A stretch of 7,288 bases of DNA, taken from an uncultured Candidatus Melainabacteria bacterium. GTDB taxonomy: Bacteria; Cyanobacteriota; Vampirovibrionia; Gastranaerophilales; Gastranaerophilaceae. Of the stretch, positions 5,765-7,288 are shown piece by piece. Position 1 is the stretch's first letter. Each line of letters starts with the position of its first letter. The translations under genes were made by a program, and so were the position numbers. The notes under the pieces were generated by a model. That model worked only from the letters and a program-made list of their open reading frames with translations. It was not told where the DNA came from and searched no databases. The stretch covers positions 1 to 7,288 of the forward strand of contig CAMHMW010000090.1 in NCBI GenBank assembly GCA_946186335.1, in the 5' to 3' direction.

Positions 5765-5950
5765 TTAATATTCAAAAATTTCAATTGCATTTACAGGACA
5801 GGTAATTGCAGCATCTATACATAAATCATTTGATAAATCAATTTTATTTTCATTAACAGTTGCTATTGAGCCGTGAATTTCAAAAACCTCAGGATTTATA
5901 ATTGCACATGCACCGCAGCCAACACAGGTATTTAATATTTTTATGTTCAT
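5765..5950 (-). CDS. Small single-[4Fe-4S] ferredoxin
   Basis: This 61-residue cytoplasmic electron carrier is of the usual length for the monocluster ferredoxin family. C9, C12 and C15 form the CxxCxxC part (TCVGCGAC), and C51 followed by Pro (TCPVNAI) supplies the fourth ligand. C44 is an extra Cys near the position that some relatives use for a disulfide, but no partner is seen. The acidic C-terminus is typical. The redox partner cannot be inferred; it could serve pyruvate:ferredoxin oxidoreductase or a hydrogenase in an anaerobe. An ideal Shine-Dalgarno (AGGAGGT, 5957-5963) lies six bases before the ATG, but it is buried in a hairpin (5956-5992). It lies 72 bases downstream of thrB on the same strand, so co-transcription with regulated read-through is possible. 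No terminator is seen in the 139 bases after it. Confidence 0.93.
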   Translation of the reverse strand: MNIKILNTCVGCGACAIINPEVFEIHGSIATVNENKIDLSNDLCIDAAITCPVNAIEIFEY

Positions 5951-5955
5951 AAAAT

Positions 5956-5992
5956 GACCTCCTGATGATTATATAACTCGTATCAGAAGGTC
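5956..5992 (-). promoter_or_regulatory. 11-bp hairpin enclosing the ferredoxin Shine-Dalgarno (thrB-ferredoxin junction)
   Basis: In the minus-strand RNA, GACCUUCUGAU (5992 to 5982) pairs with AUCAGGAGGUC (5966 to 5956) over 11 positions, including one U-G wobble, around a 15-base loop. On the plus strand the wobble becomes a C-A mismatch, so the structure fits minus-strand RNA better. The 3' arm contains the whole AGGAGGU ribosome site. AUUUUAUG follows, so it could also act as a weak terminator after thrB. The loop contains TATAAT on the minus strand. Confidence 0.7.
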
Positions 5993-6022
5993 TTTTATCG
6001 GTATTTCTTCTTATATTTTAGG

Positions 6023-6970
6023 CTAATCTTCGTTTGAAATAATCTGAGCGCCTTCATTTTCAACAGAAAGCGTTTTAATATTACATTTAATATTCTGATT
6101 TGCCCATGTTTCTTTTACAACATTATGAATTTTATCTAAATCATTCTTTTCGGAAATAACAAGAATTGATGAACCTGCACCGCTCAGAACGACACCTAAA
6201 ACGTTGTCGAAGTGCTTTAATTCGTTCATTATACTGTCAAGTCCCGGAACGAGTTTCATTCTGTACGGCTGGTGCAATTTGTCGTGCAGAGCAAGTTTCA
6301 TAAGTTCGGCATCTTTACTGTTAACTGCTTCAACAAACATTGCCATACGTTGTGCATTGAAAATCGCATCTCTCATCGGAACTTCTTTGGGCAATACCGA
6401 ACGCGCAATTCCCGTTGATAATTCAAAATCAGGAACACAAACGGTAATTTTCCAGTCAGCAGGCCAGTTCAATTTTCTGTAAATAACGCTACCGTCATCT
6501 TCCTGAGATGATATTACAAGACCGCCTACAATTGCAGGTGTGATATTATCAGGGTGTCCCTCTATTTCTGATGCAATAGTTAAAAGTGCTACTTCATCAG
6601 CAGGTCGTCCGAGAAGTTCGTTTGCTGCTATTAAAGCCCCGACAATAACAGAAGAACTGCTGCCAAGCCCCCTTGCAACAGGAATATTTGATTTAATTGT
6701 TATTTTTAATTCGCTGGGGGATTGCCCGATAGAATTGTAAAGCAATTCAACGGCTTTATATACTATACTGTTTTCATCCGTTGGTACGTGGTCTAATGAC
6801 AATTGATCTATTGAATCACTGTCAGAAAAAACATTTATCTCTATTCCGGTACCCGGTAAAACAGTTTCTTCAATAGTAACCGTATTATACAGCGGTAACG
6901 CCATTCCGAGTGTATCAAAGCCGGGGCCTATATTTGCCGTTGTAGCGGGAACTCTAACACTTACTTTCAT
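6023..6970 (-). CDS. thrB: Homoserine kinase
   Basis: ThrB phosphorylates L-homoserine with ATP to O-phosphohomoserine, the substrate of threonine synthase, in the cytoplasm. The 315-residue length is normal. The N-terminus carries VPATTANIGPGFDTLGMAL (7-25), the homoserine-kinase version of GHMP motif 1. The ATP-binding loop PVARGLGSSSS is at 97-107, EGHPDN (137-142) is the substrate-side motif, and SGAGSS (263-268) is the C-terminal GHMP motif 3. All are intact. GGAGAAG just upstream supports the start, and a good promoter lies at 6992-7019. No other threonine gene is in the window, so it is not in a visible thr operon. The gene is divergent from the methyltransferase at 7076 and is followed by the ferredoxin across the hairpin at 5956-5992. 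No leader-peptide attenuator with Thr codons is seen: the predicted 5' leader is only about 15-20 bases. Confidence 0.97.
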   Translation of the reverse strand: MKVSVRVPATTANIGPGFDTLGMALPLYNTVTIEETVLPGTGIEINVFSDSDSIDQLSLDHVPTDENSIVYKAVELLYNSIGQSPSELKITIKSNIPVARGLGSSSSVIVGALIAANELLGRPADEVALLTIASEIEGHPDNITPAIVGGLVISSQEDDGSVIYRKLNWPADWKITVCVPDFELSTGIARSVLPKEVPMRDAIFNAQRMAMFVEAVNSKDAELMKLALHDKLHQPYRMKLVPGLDSIMNELKHFDNVLGVVLSGAGSSILVISEKNDLDKIHNVVKETWANQNIKCNIKTLSVENEGAQIISNED

Positions 6971-6991
6971 AATCTATTCTTCTCCTCTGAC

Positions 6992-7019
6992 ATTATAACA
7001 AAAACGTAAAATTTAACAA
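6992..7019 (-). promoter_or_regulatory. Sigma-70-type promoter of thrB
   Basis: On the minus strand TTGTTA (7019 to 7014), a 16-base spacer and a perfect TATAAT (6997 to 6992) lie just before the GGAGAAG ribosome site. The -10 box ends 21 bases before the ATG, giving a short leader. Confidence 0.65.
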
Positions 7020-7040
7020 ATATAAATAAATTTTAACAAT

Positions 7041-7069
7041 TTGAGCGGGCTTAAAAATGTCTGTATAAT
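7041..7069 (+). promoter_or_regulatory. Sigma-70-type promoter of the MnmC-like methyltransferase
   Basis: TTGAGC (7041-7046), a 17-base spacer and a perfect TATAAT (7064-7069) form a good promoter. The ATG at 7076 lies seven bases past the -10 box, just where transcription would begin. The divergent 105-bp gap thus holds one promoter for each flanking gene, not overlapping. Confidence 0.7.
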
Positions 7070-7075
7070 AAGACT

Positions 7076-7288
7076 ATGTATGAGTTTCACCCATATTTCA
7101 CAAATGATGGCTCTGTCGGTTTATATAATAGTGATTACAATGACATATATCATAGCGCAACAGGGGCTTTAACCGAGGCGTATGAGAAATTTGTATATCC
7201 GATAGATTTTGAATGGCTGCTTAAAAAAGATAAAATTAAAGTTTTGGATATATGCTACGGAATTGGTTACAACACAAAAAGTTTTTTA
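7076..7288 (+). CDS. MnmC-like (DUF752-type) SAM-dependent methyltransferase, N-terminal part
   Basis: The frame is open from ATG 7076 to the right edge (71 codons), so the protein is truncated by the window. FHPYFTNDGSVGLYNSDYND with YHSATGALTEA (residues 4-35) resembles the opening of MnmC-type methyltransferases (TxDGSxTLYSxxYxxxYHSxxGAxxE). VLDICYGIGYNTKSF (56-70) is the SAM-binding motif I with the GYN ending of that family. The E. coli MnmC N-terminal domain methylates the aminomethyl uridine at the tRNA wobble position. Stand-alone relatives in cyanobacteria are less well defined, so the exact substrate is uncertain. No in-frame start other than 7076 is possible between the stop at 7052-7054 and the conserved region. 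No Shine-Dalgarno is visible, and the promoter suggests a leaderless mRNA. Confidence 0.75.
   Translation, partial: MYEFHPYFTNDGSVGLYNSDYNDIYHSATGALTEAYEKFVYPIDFEWLLKKDKIKVLDICYGIGYNTKSFL

Noticed and set aside
5969..5974. TATAAT in the hairpin loop, taken as a firm ferredoxin promoter.
   Set aside because: The box is good but no -35 sequence lies at 16-18 bases, and the leader would be only about 14 bases. It is kept as an alternative within the hairpin finding rather than called as a promoter.
1..7288. CRISPR array, insertion sequence, prophage or toxin-antitoxin/defence system.
   Set aside because: There are no spaced direct repeats with unique spacers, no transposase, integrase or terminal inverted repeats, and no phage genes. 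The three-paralog cluster has no nuclease, kinase or toxin motif that would support a defence claim.

Overview
The window is a low-GC bacterial chromosomal segment using the standard code. It probably comes from the non-photosynthetic cyanobacterial sister lineage (Vampirovibrionia/Melainabacteria, such as the gut Gastranaerophilales). That placement is an inference from the base composition, a secreted protein with a short tandem repeat of a type I recall from that lineage and cyanobacteria, and the housekeeping gene styles. It was not checked against any database. No mobile element, CRISPR array, tRNA or rRNA was seen.

Layout. At 1-869 (minus) is the N-terminal catalytic part of a GH38 alpha-mannosidase that runs off the left edge. 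Divergent from it, at 979-1503 (plus), is a small exported Tyr/Asn/Gly-rich protein with two tandem 21-residue repeats. Next come glmS (1580-3424) and a 50-codon ORF whose ATG directly abuts the glmS stop. A strong bidirectional terminator at about 3579-3607 closes this unit and also serves the convergent genes to its right.

The region 3628-5625 (minus) holds three paralogous genes for small, probably membrane-inserted proteins of a family I do not recognise. They share three motif blocks: KGS(L/M)(T/S)NR..(A/C)AKEH(F/L)KND, KNP(T/K)K.G, and G.IDQKY..(A/K)A. The first-transcribed copy (5095-5625) has its own terminator. The second (4386-4892) and third (3628-4344) look like a two-gene unit. 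The promoters of the first two copies share a gapless 46-bp module, so the family appears to be co-regulated. This cluster is the most novel content of the window.

Further right on the minus strand are a single-[4Fe-4S] ferredoxin (5765-5950) and thrB, homoserine kinase (6023-6970). Between them lies an 11-bp hairpin that buries the ferredoxin Shine-Dalgarno sequence. Divergent from thrB, a partial MnmC-like (DUF752-type) SAM-dependent methyltransferase starts at 7076. It lies so close to a good -10 box that its mRNA may be leaderless.

The recognisable genes serve amino-sugar/cell-wall precursor synthesis (glmS), threonine synthesis (thrB), electron transfer (ferredoxin), mannoside breakdown (GH38) and probable RNA modification (MnmC-like). 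Nothing in the sequence ties the three-paralog cluster to any of these pathways beyond adjacency.
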